From Armatimonadota bacterium (GTDB lineage Bacteria > Armatimonadota > Fimbriimonadia > Fimbriimonadales > Fimbriimonadaceae), in NCBI GenBank assembly GCA_018268375.1, contig JAFDWS010000001.1, positions 896,627-960,626 on the forward strand: a stretch of DNA of 64,000 nucleotides, read 5' to 3'. The position numbers were made by a program, and so were the translations under genes. Below, in pieces: positions 51,081 to 59,308 of this stretch. Below the pieces are notes generated by a model. The model did no database searches. It was not told where the DNA came from and saw nothing but the letters and a program-made list of their open reading frames with translations. How positions within the stretch are numbered: the stretch's first letter is position 1; each line of letters starts with the position of its first letter.

Positions 51081-52025
51081 TTAGGCCGCGTCAAGCTCGA
51101 AGTCCATCGAACAGGAAACAACCTGGTTCCGTCCTCCGCGCTTGGCGGCATACAGCGCCTTGTCTGCCCGGCTGAGGGGTTTGAACCAGCCGTCGTCCTC
51201 CGGGCAGGCGCTCGCGACCCCGATGCTGGCGGTCACACCCATGGCGGTTCCTTCGATGGCCGTGATCCTCGCAAGCAGTTCGGTGGCACGCACCATCGCT
51301 TCACGGAGCCCGATCTGAGGGCACAACAGCACAAACTCCTCGCCGCCAATACGGGCAGGCGTCTCCATCTCGTTGGCGAAGTCGAGCAAGACCCTCCCTA
51401 CCGCTGCAAGAACCTTGTCCCCCTCGGCATGGCCAAACTCATCGTTGAACTGCTTGAAGTGGTCAATGTCGAGGGTGATGAAGGAGCAAGGTACTCCTCT
51501 TTGGATCAAGGCGGGAAACGCTACATCGGCGATCTCGGCAAACCTTCGACGGTTGCAAAGGCCGGTCAAGACGTCCGTCCGTGAGTCCGAATTGGCCATC
51601 TGGTGGCTGGTACGAAGCTCCTCATTGATCCTCGCCAGGGCCTCGAAGGCCCCCCGCGCCTCGCGCAACATAGAGAGGTGCGGCCAAATGTCGGTGCAAA
51701 GGACGATCAAGAGGTCTTCGACCGGCTGCATCCAAATGTCATGGGCGGAGCCATGCTCCATGGACTCTAAGGTGACTTGGCGCGGCTCTCCTGTCTCGAT
51801 CGAGTCGCTGTACGCCTCGAAAAGGTCGCTGTACTTCTCCTTGTTCCAAATGTCCCAAAGGGACTTACCCAAAACATCGTGGACGCCCATCCCGAACAAG
51901 TCTCGGAAGCATTTGTTCGCAAAGACGACCACGTGTGAATGGTCAATGATAAAAAGAGGCTGGGGGAGCGCCTCGAGAACCTTGTTGCACAGGTTCCCGC
52001 TGCGCACCCCTGTTAGACTGCACAC
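51081..52025 (-). CDS. PAS-GGDEF diguanylate cyclase
   Basis: 314 residues. A PAS domain (about residues 12-115: LPQPLFIIDHSHVVVFANKC) is followed by a short helix and a GGDEF domain with the active site ARIGGEEFVLL (227-231) and SRTDVLTGLCNRRRF. It makes c-di-GMP from two GTP. No RxxD inhibitory site is seen five residues before GGEEF, so product inhibition may be absent. It starts at GTG 52025 (GTG ten codons later is an alternative). Its place between the sugar transferase and the exosortase suggests it regulates EPS output. Confidence 0.9.
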   Translation of the reverse strand: MCSLTGVRSGNLCNKVLEALPQPLFIIDHSHVVVFANKCFRDLFGMGVHDVLGKSLWDIWNKEKYSDLFEAYSDSIETGEPRQVTLESMEHGSAHDIWMQPVEDLLIVLCTDIWPHLSMLREARGAFEALARINEELRTSHQMANSDSRTDVLTGLCNRRRFAEIADVAFPALIQRGVPCSFITLDIDHFKQFNDEFGHAEGDKVLAAVGRVLLDFANEMETPARIGGEEFVLLCPQIGLREAMVRATELLARITAIEGTAMGVTASIGVASACPEDDGWFKPLSRADKALYAAKRGGRNQVVSCSMDFELDAA

Positions 52026-52206
52026 AGCCTAGATTTTTGGAGCAGTTTCATCCAAAAATTAGAGTGTCCAGCCCTGTCGGCCCAAACTTCCCCAAATGTG
52101 CAAGATTGACATCTCCCCTGTGCCACGCACGCATTTCCACGGGGTTTTTGAGTCCCCACAAACAAAACGCGGCGGCCCTTTAGTAACATAACGGCAGTAC
52201 CTTCAG

Positions 52207-52250
52207 GGCTGGCGACCAGGATCCGATCTTGCGCGCCAGCCTGTTTTTTT
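52207..52250 (+). terminator. Orphan plus-strand intrinsic terminator
   Basis: GGCTGGCG (52207-52214) pairs with CGCCAGCC (52234-52241) and is followed by TGTTTTTTT. The protein genes on both sides are on the minus strand, so no annotated transcript ends here. It may close a short RNA from the 52.03-52.25 kb gap. Confidence 0.7.
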
Positions 52251-52282
52251 GCTCCGGGGGCGAGACGAGCGCTGCTTCCCGC

Positions 52283-52960
52283 TCAGTACGCGCCGTGGCC
52301 ACGAAGCACGGCGATCGGGGTCAAAAACAGAATTTTGAGATCGACCCACACGCTCATCTCTTCGAGGTAGCGATGATCGAGTTCCATCCATTGCTCGAAC
52401 GTCAGGTCGCTCCTTCCCATGATTTGCCAGTAACAAGTTAAGCCGGGCCGAACCGAGAGGCGCTCCGCCATGTACTCGTCGTAATGCTCGACCTCTCGGG
52501 GTAGCGGCGGGCGGGGCCCGACCAGACTCATGTGGCCAAGGAAGACGTTCAAGAGTTGAGGCAGCTCATCGATGCTGTACTTTCGCATGAACCGTCCCAC
52601 TGGCGTCACTCTCGGATCCATTTTAATCTTAAAGATCGGCCCTTCTCTCTCATTTTCTTTGGACAAGCTGTCCTTGTGCTGGTCCGCGTCCACCTTCATC
52701 GAGCGAAACTTGTAAAACGGAAACGGGCGGCCGCACAGGCCGACCCTTGGAGTCACGTAGAACACAGGGCCCTTCCGATCGGTGAGCTTGATGAGGATGG
52801 CGAACACTAGCATCAAGGGGAAGAGGAGCACGAGCAAGACAGTCGAGCCGAGGATGTCCAGGATGCGCTTGCGCTTACGATAGGTGATCACTCGCGGCGT
52901 CAAATTGTGCAGCCGCTCGTTCATGATCGCCACTGGCTCAGCCGCGCTTCGCAGAGACAT
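52283..52960 (-). CDS. Polyprenyl-phosphate sugar-1-phosphate transferase (initiating enzyme)
   Basis: 225 residues from the chosen start. After one hydrophobic segment (ILGSTVLLVLLFPLMLVFAI) the catalytic domain shows RVGLCGRPFPFYKFRSM, RKYSIDELPQLLNVFLGHMS, LVGPRPPLP and RPGLTCYWQIMGRS, the conserved blocks of WcaJ/EpsL-type enzymes that start repeat units by loading the first sugar phosphate on undecaprenyl phosphate. The ATG at 53032 is rejected because it lies in the -10 hexamer TAGAAT; the ATG at 52960 has GGAAG six bases upstream. Confidence 0.9.
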   Translation of the reverse strand: MSLRSAAEPVAIMNERLHNLTPRVITYRKRKRILDILGSTVLLVLLFPLMLVFAILIKLTDRKGPVFYVTPRVGLCGRPFPFYKFRSMKVDADQHKDSLSKENEREGPIFKIKMDPRVTPVGRFMRKYSIDELPQLLNVFLGHMSLVGPRPPLPREVEHYDEYMAERLSVRPGLTCYWQIMGRSDLTFEQWMELDHRYLEEMSVWVDLKILFLTPIAVLRGHGAY

Positions 52961-53030
52961 GTGTTGCTTCCGTAACTCCGATGCAATCAAACCACAGGTC
53001 GAACCTGACCGGGACAATTCCCGTGGCTTC

Positions 53031-53036
53031 ATTCTA
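53031..53036 (-). promoter_or_regulatory. Putative -10 element of the sugar transferase gene
   Basis: TAGAAT on the minus strand. It would start the transcript about 60-65 bases before the ATG at 52960 and leave a small GGGA/TCCC hairpin in the leader. Confidence 0.4.
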
Positions 53037-53087
53037 GCATATCGGCCTTTCCCGAACCTGGCTCTAGGAGGCGGACGAGTAATTCTG

Positions 53088-54992
53088 TCAGGCCCCTCGC
53101 GACCGTTCGCTCAACTCTTCAAAAAGGTGTGACAGTTCGGTCAGCCCAACTGGCTTGACCAAGTGTTCGTCGAAGCCCGCCTCCTTGGTTTTCCGCCTGT
53201 CCTCCTCTTGGCCCCAGCCGGTGAGAGCGGCGAGGAACACGCCCTTGCCCCACGGCTCGGACCGAATCGCCCTCGCCACCTCGTACCCGTTCATGCAAGG
53301 CAAGCCGATATCCAGCAAGACCACATCCGGCCTCATCTCGGCTGCCTTTTCGAGGCACGACGGGCCGTCATGAGCGGTCTCGACCTCGCATTTGAGTTCG
53401 GTGACGATGTGCGCCAGGATCACCGCCGAGTCCACGTTGTCGTCGACGACCACCACCCGAAGCGGCTTTGGCAAATTCAACACGGTCGACTCTTTCTCGG
53501 TCTCCGGCCCGGCGCTCCCCGCCACCATGGGAAGGGTCACGGTGAACGCGCTCCCCTTGCCGAGCCCCGCGCTTTGAGCCCGGACCTTGCCGCCATGAAG
53601 CTCGACGAGGCCCTTGACGAGCGAAAGACCAATGCCGAGACCGCCTTGCGAGCGCTCCAACGCCGAGTCCTCCTGCGAGAACATTTCGAACACTCTGGGC
53701 AAGCTGGACGGCCTGATGCCGATGCCATTGTCCTTGACAACGACCTCGACCACGTCGCCCTTGCTTCTGGCGGAAAGCTCGATCCGGCCCTTCGCTTCCG
53801 TGTACTTCGCAGCATTGTTCAGCAGATTGAGAAAGACCTGGGCCAGCCGGGTCTTGTCGCCCTCGATCAAGATCGGCTCCTTCGGGAGATCGATCACGAG
53901 CGCATGCTGGTTGGCCTCCATCAGGGGCCGAGTGCCCTCCAAGGCGCTCTCGACCACCTCTCCAAGCTGGAGCGTCTCCCTTCTGAGCTGCAAACGGTTC
54001 TGGGTGACTCGACCGACATCCAGCAGGTCGTCCAATAGCCGGCCCATCTGGCTCACCTGGCGGTCGATCACGTCCCGGATCCATGCCATTTGTTCCGGGA
54101 TTTCCCCGCTCGACTTCATGAGGTCGACGGCGTATCTGATCGGGGCGAGGGGGTTGCGCAGTTCGTGCGCGAGCGTCGCAAGGAACTCGTCTTTGCGCTT
54201 GTCCGCCTCACGAAGCGCCTCTTCGGCCATCCGCGCCTCAGTGATGTCGCGGCTAACGATCAGTATCTCGGTGATCTGGTCTTCGATCCCGTAAACGGGA
54301 GTCACCTGGACGTCCCACCACCTTGGCGTGCCTCGGGCGCTGGTCCTGAGCGCTTGAAACCGGTGCGCTTGTCCCGCTTTCACCCGCTCGATCGAGCGTT
54401 GCATGTCCGGGTGCTCGTCCTTCGGATAAATCTCCCACCAGGGCTTACCAAGGACAGACTCAGCGTCATCGAGTTCAATCAGTTCTATGCCACGGCGGTT
54501 GATATAGAAGAGGATCCCGTCGAGGTCCAGGACCTTAATGACGTCGGCGCTGGCCTCCATGATCGAGTGGTTGACAGCCTCGCTCTCGCGGAGGGCGATC
54601 TCCACCCGCTTGCGCTCGGTGATATCGATGCCAATGCCAAAAAGCATTGCCGGGCCCTCCTCGTCGTAATGTGCTCGCCCGCGCCCCTCCATCCATCGCC
54701 ATTCGCCGCTGCGGTGCAAGAACCGAAAGTCGTAAACGAATTCACTGCCCGTTTCAATGGCCTGTTCCACAGCCTGTTGATAGTCCTCGCGGTCGTCGGG
54801 GTGGATGAGGTCCAAGAGCTGTGCGCGCTGGCCCTTGAACTCGCCTCGCTCAAAGCCAAAGAGGCCTTCGAGTTCCTCGCTCCAAACGACCGTCTCGTCG
54901 CGCAAGTTGCGCGACCACCAACCGATCTGCCCGCCCTTCATCGCGAGGGCGATCCACTCGTTCAGTACGTTCAGTTCGACAAATCCAGCCAT
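53088..54992 (-). CDS. Hybrid sensor histidine kinase with C-terminal receiver
   Basis: 634 residues, no transmembrane segment, so cytoplasmic sensing. Two PAS domains (about 15-125 with a PAC end FGIGIDITERKR, and 140-255 ending IVSRDITEAR) precede the HisKA box LATLAHELRNPL (His276), the HATPase motifs NLLNNAAKY, KDNGIGI and GGLGIGLSLVKGL, and a receiver with acidic pocket VVDDN, phospho-acceptor Asp561 (VVLLDIGLP) and Lys613 (HLVKP). It could autophosphorylate and pass phosphate to its own receiver. No output regulator is adjacent. Its place beside the EPS locus suggests, but does not show, control of it. Confidence 0.92.
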   Translation of the reverse strand: MAGFVELNVLNEWIALAMKGGQIGWWSRNLRDETVVWSEELEGLFGFERGEFKGQRAQLLDLIHPDDREDYQQAVEQAIETGSEFVYDFRFLHRSGEWRWMEGRGRAHYDEEGPAMLFGIGIDITERKRVEIALRESEAVNHSIMEASADVIKVLDLDGILFYINRRGIELIELDDAESVLGKPWWEIYPKDEHPDMQRSIERVKAGQAHRFQALRTSARGTPRWWDVQVTPVYGIEDQITEILIVSRDITEARMAEEALREADKRKDEFLATLAHELRNPLAPIRYAVDLMKSSGEIPEQMAWIRDVIDRQVSQMGRLLDDLLDVGRVTQNRLQLRRETLQLGEVVESALEGTRPLMEANQHALVIDLPKEPILIEGDKTRLAQVFLNLLNNAAKYTEAKGRIELSARSKGDVVEVVVKDNGIGIRPSSLPRVFEMFSQEDSALERSQGGLGIGLSLVKGLVELHGGKVRAQSAGLGKGSAFTVTLPMVAGSAGPETEKESTVLNLPKPLRVVVVDDNVDSAVILAHIVTELKCEVETAHDGPSCLEKAAEMRPDVVLLDIGLPCMNGYEVARAIRSEPWGKGVFLAALTGWGQEEDRRKTKEAGFDEHLVKPVGLTELSHLFEELSERSRGA

Positions 54993-55075
54993 GAATCAAC
55001 GGGCGACCGCGTTTTATGGCGCCCTCAGTGCACGACGCCCGGTACTGACCCAACTCAGTAAGAATAGTGTAAGAA

Positions 55076-56908
55076 CTACTCGACTGTCACGCTCTTGGCC
55101 AAGTTTCGTGGTTGGTCGATCTCGAGACCCTTGCCCTTGGCCACGTAATACGCGAACATTTGCATCGGCACGACCGAGAGGAGCGCGTTCAAATATGCAG
55201 AGCGTGTCGCCGGCACCTTCGTCACGGCATCGGCCACAGAATCCAAGGACGAATCGTCGTCCGTTGTCACGCACCAAGCAAAACCGCCGCGGGCCTGGAT
55301 CTCTTTCACGTTCGACACAAGCTTCTCTCGGACCGCAGCGTCGGTTGCACCAAACACCGCGAGCGTCCCCTTCTCGATCAGGGCGAGGGGGCCGTGCTTC
55401 ATTTCCCCTGCCGGGCACTCCTGGGTCGGAATGTAGGCGATTTCTTTGAACTTCAAGGCGCCCTCCCGGGTCGCGTGGGCGTCAGCGTTCCGTCCAAGGA
55501 AGAAGGCGAGCTTGGCGTCCAAAAACCGCTCAGCCAAGGCCTTCACCGCATCCTCTGTCTCCAGCGCCTTAGCGGCGAGGTCGGCTAGGCCGCGAAGTTC
55601 GGCCACATGCTCGTCGACCCGCACACCCGGCATCTCCTTCACTTGCGCGATGTAGAGCGCCAGAAGCTGGAGCACGAGGCACTGGGCCGTGTAGGCCTTG
55701 GTCGAGGCCACACTGATCTCAGGGCCCGCTTGCGTAAAGATCGTCCGGTCGCACTCGCGGGCAATCGCGCTACCGACGACGTTGACGATCCCGAGCGTCC
55801 GGATCCTGCGGGCTTTGCACAATCTCAAAGCGGCCAAGGAGTCGATCGTCTCGCCGGACTGGCTGATAAAGACGGCCAGCGACTTCGGCGACAACAGTGG
55901 GTCGCCATAACGGAACTCGCTACTGAAGAAGACGTCGGTCGGCAACCGCAGCATCTGCTCGAACAAAAACTTGCCCATCAGCCCCGCGTGGTAGGCCGTA
56001 CCGCAGGCAATGATGTTCACCCGGTCGATCTCGTGCCACACGGTGTCGCTGAACACCTGCTCCAGCCGCACCGCACCGCGTTCGTCGATCCTGCCTGCAA
56101 GGCACTGCCGGACGACCTCGGGCTGCTCGTGGATCTCTTTCAGCATGAAGTGCTCATAGCCACCTTTCTCGGCGGCCGCCAAGTCCCAATCGACATGGTG
56201 GACTTGGGTGGGCAGTTCCTTGCCGTCCAGGTCGGTGATGGTGACGCCATTGCGCGTGATCGTCGCCACACGGTCGTCTTCCAAATACACGACCTCGCGC
56301 GTATAGGGAAGGAGCGCGGGCACATCGCTCGCCACCATGTTCTCGTCTTCTCCAAGCCCAACAATCAACGGGCTGAAGTTGCGCGCGGCGACGAACTTCT
56401 GCGGCTCCTTGCGGCTGAAGACGACGAAGGCAAACGCCCCGCGCATCTTCTTCACGCCACGTCTGACCGCTTCCTCCAAAGGAACCCCGGCGGCGAACTC
56501 TTTGCCGATCACGTGCGCCGCCACCTCGGTGTCGGTCTCGCTATGGAAGACGTGGCCGTCGCGCACGAGTTCGTTCTTCAGCTCGAGGTAGTTCTCGATG
56601 ATGCCGTTGTGGATGAGCGCCACATCCTCAAACTGGTCAAAGTGGGGATGGGCGTTCTCGTCCGTCGGCCCGCCATGGGTGGCCCAGCGGCTGTGGGCGA
56701 TCGCAATCTTCGCCTCCGGGACATCGTCACCGAGCGCCTTGCCAAGCTCGGTCAGCTTGCCGGCTTTCTTGACGATGTGGATGCTGCCGTTGCCGTTCAG
56801 GTAAGCGATGCCGGCACTGTCGTAGCCCCGGTACTCGAGCCGCTTGAGTTGGTCGAACACCACCGCCACGGCGTTCTTGGGCCCGACATAACCTGCGATC
56901 CCGCACAT
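55076..56908 (-). CDS. glmS: Glutamine-fructose-6-phosphate aminotransferase (isomerizing)
   Basis: 610 residues. It makes glucosamine-6-phosphate from fructose-6-phosphate and glutamine, the entry to UDP-GlcNAc for peptidoglycan and LPS. The glutaminase domain begins MCGIAGYVGPK (Cys2 nucleophile) with RLEYRGYDSAG; two SIS domains carry SQSGETIDSLAAL and IFTQAGPEISVASTKAYTAQ; it ends NLAKSVTVE. Length is normal. No glmS ribozyme is likely because the transcript appears to start almost at the ATG. Confidence 0.96.
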   Translation of the reverse strand: MCGIAGYVGPKNAVAVVFDQLKRLEYRGYDSAGIAYLNGNGSIHIVKKAGKLTELGKALGDDVPEAKIAIAHSRWATHGGPTDENAHPHFDQFEDVALIHNGIIENYLELKNELVRDGHVFHSETDTEVAAHVIGKEFAAGVPLEEAVRRGVKKMRGAFAFVVFSRKEPQKFVAARNFSPLIVGLGEDENMVASDVPALLPYTREVVYLEDDRVATITRNGVTITDLDGKELPTQVHHVDWDLAAAEKGGYEHFMLKEIHEQPEVVRQCLAGRIDERGAVRLEQVFSDTVWHEIDRVNIIACGTAYHAGLMGKFLFEQMLRLPTDVFFSSEFRYGDPLLSPKSLAVFISQSGETIDSLAALRLCKARRIRTLGIVNVVGSAIARECDRTIFTQAGPEISVASTKAYTAQCLVLQLLALYIAQVKEMPGVRVDEHVAELRGLADLAAKALETEDAVKALAERFLDAKLAFFLGRNADAHATREGALKFKEIAYIPTQECPAGEMKHGPLALIEKGTLAVFGATDAAVREKLVSNVKEIQARGGFAWCVTTDDDSSLDSVADAVTKVPATRSAYLNALLSVVPMQMFAYYVAKGKGLEIDQPRNLAKSVTVE

Positions 56909-56915
56909 GTAGGGG

Positions 56916-56921
56916 ATTGTA
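56916..56921 (-). promoter_or_regulatory. Putative -10 element of glmS (leaderless)
   Basis: TACAAT on the minus strand ends 7 bases before the ATG at 56908. Confidence 0.5.
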
Positions 56922-56991
56922 CTGGGCTTGGGAGTTCTGGCTCGGGCTCTAAGGGCAAGCCGAAGACTGACCGAAAGGGCGCGAGTCGCCG

Positions 56992-57339
56992 CTAACCTGT
57001 CTCTAACTTCAGGACCTTAGCAGCCTCTTCTTGGTTAGGGATCAGCAACGCCGTGGTCGCAACGATGGTCAGCGAAAACATCATGATGGTTGTCCACAAC
57101 GCCATTTGTGCGCCTCTCTTCCAGCCGCCACCCGCTCTGCAGCATCTGTAAAGGAGCCAAAAGGAAACCGCTGTCACCAAGGTGCCAGCACCTAGGACCG
57201 CAAGACTGGCCCAATTGTAAGCCGCAACAAACTTGAGCATATCAATCCGGATGGCCAACCAAGCCCCAATAGCAATGTTGGGCCCAAGAATAACCAGCGC
57301 GTCAGCGGCTTTGATCGGTCCGTTCGTCAGGACTGACAT
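56992..57339 (-). CDS. Small membrane protein, unknown
   Basis: 115 residues with three hydrophobic helices (ADALVILGPNIAIGAWLAIR, NWASLAVLGAGTLVTAVSFW and MALWTTIMMFSLTIVATTAL) and a basic loop RCCRAGGGWKRG. GGAG lies six bases before the ATG, and TAGAAT ends 11 bases before it, which supports a real gene. No family recognised. Confidence 0.65.
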   Translation of the reverse strand: MSVLTNGPIKAADALVILGPNIAIGAWLAIRIDMLKFVAAYNWASLAVLGAGTLVTAVSFWLLYRCCRAGGGWKRGAQMALWTTIMMFSLTIVATTALLIPNQEEAAKVLKLETG

Positions 57340-57350
57340 GACTTCTCCAC

Positions 57351-57356
57351 ATTCTA
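57351..57356 (-). promoter_or_regulatory. Putative -10 element of the small membrane protein gene
   Basis: TAGAAT on the minus strand ends 11 bases before the ATG at 57339. Confidence 0.4.
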
Positions 57357-57454
57357 CGATTAGTCCCTTGAGCCTCGCTCAAATTTGGGTCGGGTGCGCT
57401 AGGAGTGGCAACGCAGCGAAGGATCTGGAGGAATCAACCGTTCAACGTGCCCGG

Positions 57455-57460
57455 TATCCT
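57455..57460 (+). promoter_or_regulatory. Putative -10 element of the lipoprotein/McsB-like operon (leaderless)
   Basis: TATCCT ends 9 bases before the ATG at 57470, the same hexamer and spacing as before nuoE. Confidence 0.45.
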
Positions 57461-57469
57461 TTGGCCGAC

Positions 57470-58252
57470 ATGAGGTCGCTTTTCCCCGCTTTGTTCGCAG
57501 CGGTTGTGTTCGCCACTGGTTGTCCGTCGCCCAAGGCCGGACCCACCGAACCTGGAGGCGTCAAGGGAGACGAACCACCAAAGGTTGCCCAGGTGATGCT
57601 CCTGAGCGACGTGAACGGCAAGCCCGGCAACGAGGTGGCGAAGTTCGACTACCGCCAGCAGACGCAACACTTCCGAGCTTTACTGGACAAGCCGGTCAAG
57701 GACGCCACCGGAACCTGGGTCTTCACGGCCAAGTCGACGTCCGCGGGATCAAACAAGCCGATCCAGTCGCTTCAAGGCAAGCTCGACGGGAGCGACGTCG
57801 TGGCCGAGATCACCCTCAAGAACCCTTGGCCCGTCGGCACCTATCATGTGGACATCCTCATCGACGGCCGGACCATCCACGGCTTCGACTACGAAGTCAC
57901 CGGTGAGAAGAGCGCCATCGTGTTCCTCGGGCATTCTCTTGCGGCTGATGCTGGAAGCGGCCTGCCCGGGCCGCCGGTAAAGGTGCTCAAGAAGAGCGAC
58001 AAGCACATCTTTATCCAGGTCACGACCAAGGGCATCGACACCACCGAGCCTGAAGTCATTTGGAGGCTCTACAAAGTTGACAATGGCAAGGACATCGAGC
58101 TCGGCAACACCGTCCAACCCCGCATGAAGCTACAGGACAGTGTCCTCAAGGTCGAGTTCACGTATGCCAGTGACTGGGCGCCCGGAAAATATCGGACCGA
58201 CATCATGTTCAACGGACAGAAGGTGCACGCCATCGAGTTCCAGATCCGCTAG
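57470..58252 (+). CDS. Lipoprotein of unknown function
   Basis: 260 residues. MRSLFPALFAAVVFATGC is a lipoprotein signal with lipobox ATGC; the mature protein begins with a Pro/Gly-rich linker. Two similar-looking beta-rich segments follow (VAKFDYRQQTQHFRALLD... WPVGTYHVDILIDGRTIHGF, and ITTKGIDTT-like... WAPGKYRTDIMFNGQKVHAI), suggesting two immunoglobulin-like domains that each end in a G-x-Y-x-x-D-I motif. It is four bases upstream of the McsB-like gene, so probably in one operon. The in-frame start at 57233 precedes the promoter and is rejected. Confidence 0.75.
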   Translation: MRSLFPALFAAVVFATGCPSPKAGPTEPGGVKGDEPPKVAQVMLLSDVNGKPGNEVAKFDYRQQTQHFRALLDKPVKDATGTWVFTAKSTSAGSNKPIQSLQGKLDGSDVVAEITLKNPWPVGTYHVDILIDGRTIHGFDYEVTGEKSAIVFLGHSLAADAGSGLPGPPVKVLKKSDKHIFIQVTTKGIDTTEPEVIWRLYKVDNGKDIELGNTVQPRMKLQDSVLKVEFTYASDWAPGKYRTDIMFNGQKVHAIEFQIR

Positions 58253-58255
58253 GAC

Positions 58256-59269
58256 ATGAGTCGGGCCGAGTCTAACAGCGAAAGCTGGAAAAAGATGGTG
58301 CTCAGGAGCATGCCGAGCCCGGCATGGCTCGGTGCCGATTCGCCCGAAGGAGAGATCGTAGTGAGTTCCCGTGTCCGTTACGCCCGGAACCTGAAGGGCC
58401 TTCGCTTTCCCCACCACGCCACCGAGAAGGAGCTAGCGGAAGTGCTCGACCGGACCAAGGGTACAGCGAAAGGGGCGGGCTTGAACGGGAATTTGCGATT
58501 GACCGAGGCTGAGCGCGACTTCCTGCTCGGTTGCCGCCTTGTCTCTCCAGAGTTTCAACACCGCGCTCCCGGCCGAGCGATCTTCCTCGATTCCGATCGT
58601 GCAGTGAGCGTCATGGTCAACGAGGAAGACCACTTGCGTCTGCAGGGGCTCACCGCAGGCTGGTCGATCGTCAACGCCCATGCTGTCGTCGACCCGGTCG
58701 TCAAGGACCTAGGAGGGAGCGGTTATATGTGGTCGCCTGACTACGGGTATTTGACCGCAAGCCCGTACAACGCAGGCGAAGCGCGACGCCGCTCGGCGCT
58801 GTTCCACCTCATCGGTCTCGCCCACACGCGGAGACTTCCCGACGTGCTGCGGGCGCTGGCAGCGTGGAAGCTCACCGCGCGGGGCCTCTTCGGAGAGTCG
58901 AGCCGCGCTGTCGGAGCGTATTTCCAGGTCAGCATGACCACGGGAGCACTCCCCGAGTTTGTGGGGGCGTGCGAGTACCTGATTGCGGAAGAGCGGAAGG
59001 CCCGGCGCGAGGTCACGCGGCAAAAGCTTGAAGAACGGACAAAGGCTGCCGTGGACTTCGCCGTCAGCTCGGTGGAACTGTCCTTGGCCGAAGCCCTCCG
59101 CGCGCTTGCCTGGGTCAGGTGGGCAGCTTCGGCAGGCCTCTCGATCGCTCCCTTTTCGTACAGGGAGGTTGATCTGTGGGTCTCGACCATGGAGATCTAC
59201 GGCACGCAAGACCCCAAGATCGCCGCGAGGCACCGTGCGACCTTCGTCCGCGAACGCATCGAAGCCTGA
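58256..59269 (+). CDS. Divergent ATP:guanido phosphotransferase (McsB-like)
   Basis: 337 residues. The fold signatures of protein-arginine kinase McsB are visible: EIVVSSRVRYARNLKGLRFP near residue 33, VMVNEEDHLRLQGLTAG near 118 (catalytic Glu region), and YGYLTASPYNAGEARRRSAL near 160. In active McsB the last region reads LTxCPTNxGTGLRAS; here the reactive Cys is Ser and the GTGLRAS nucleotide loop is changed to GEARRRS. It may be a pseudo-enzyme or use another substrate. mcsA, ctsR and clpC are not adjacent. It lies in an operon with a lipoprotein. Confidence 0.85.
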   Translation: MSRAESNSESWKKMVLRSMPSPAWLGADSPEGEIVVSSRVRYARNLKGLRFPHHATEKELAEVLDRTKGTAKGAGLNGNLRLTEAERDFLLGCRLVSPEFQHRAPGRAIFLDSDRAVSVMVNEEDHLRLQGLTAGWSIVNAHAVVDPVVKDLGGSGYMWSPDYGYLTASPYNAGEARRRSALFHLIGLAHTRRLPDVLRALAAWKLTARGLFGESSRAVGAYFQVSMTTGALPEFVGACEYLIAEERKARREVTRQKLEERTKAAVDFAVSSVELSLAEALRALAWVRWAASAGLSIAPFSYREVDLWVSTMEIYGTQDPKIAARHRATFVRERIEA

Positions 59270-59294
59270 AACGTTGTCCGCCGGGCGCCGTAGG

Positions 59295-59300
59295 TATTGT
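59295..59300 (+). promoter_or_regulatory. Putative -10 element of the PH-like/nadC/birA operon (leaderless)
   Basis: TATTGT ends 8 bases before the ATG at 59309. Confidence 0.4.
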
Positions 59301-59308
59301 TCGTCCAG

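Noticed and set aside
52086..52205. c-di-GMP-I riboswitch next to the diguanylate cyclase
   Set aside because: CACGCAC and ACGCGG-like pieces occur, but the conserved core and pairing of the class could not be assembled.
52961..53032. 24-codon longer start of the sugar transferase
   Set aside because: Its ATG overlaps the -10-like TAGAAT and would not be in the transcript.
31236..54992. PEP-CTERM substrate within the EPS locus
   Set aside because: C-termini of both beta-helix proteins and all other products were read; none has a PEP-like motif followed by a helix and basic end.
56909..56991. glmS ribozyme in the leader of glmS
   Set aside because: No ribozyme-like core is visible, and TACAAT seven bases before the ATG implies almost no leader.
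55607..56995. 462-codon open frame opposite glmS
   Set aside because: Shadow of glmS on the other strand; composition fits antisense of GC-rich codons and there is no family pattern or ribosome site.
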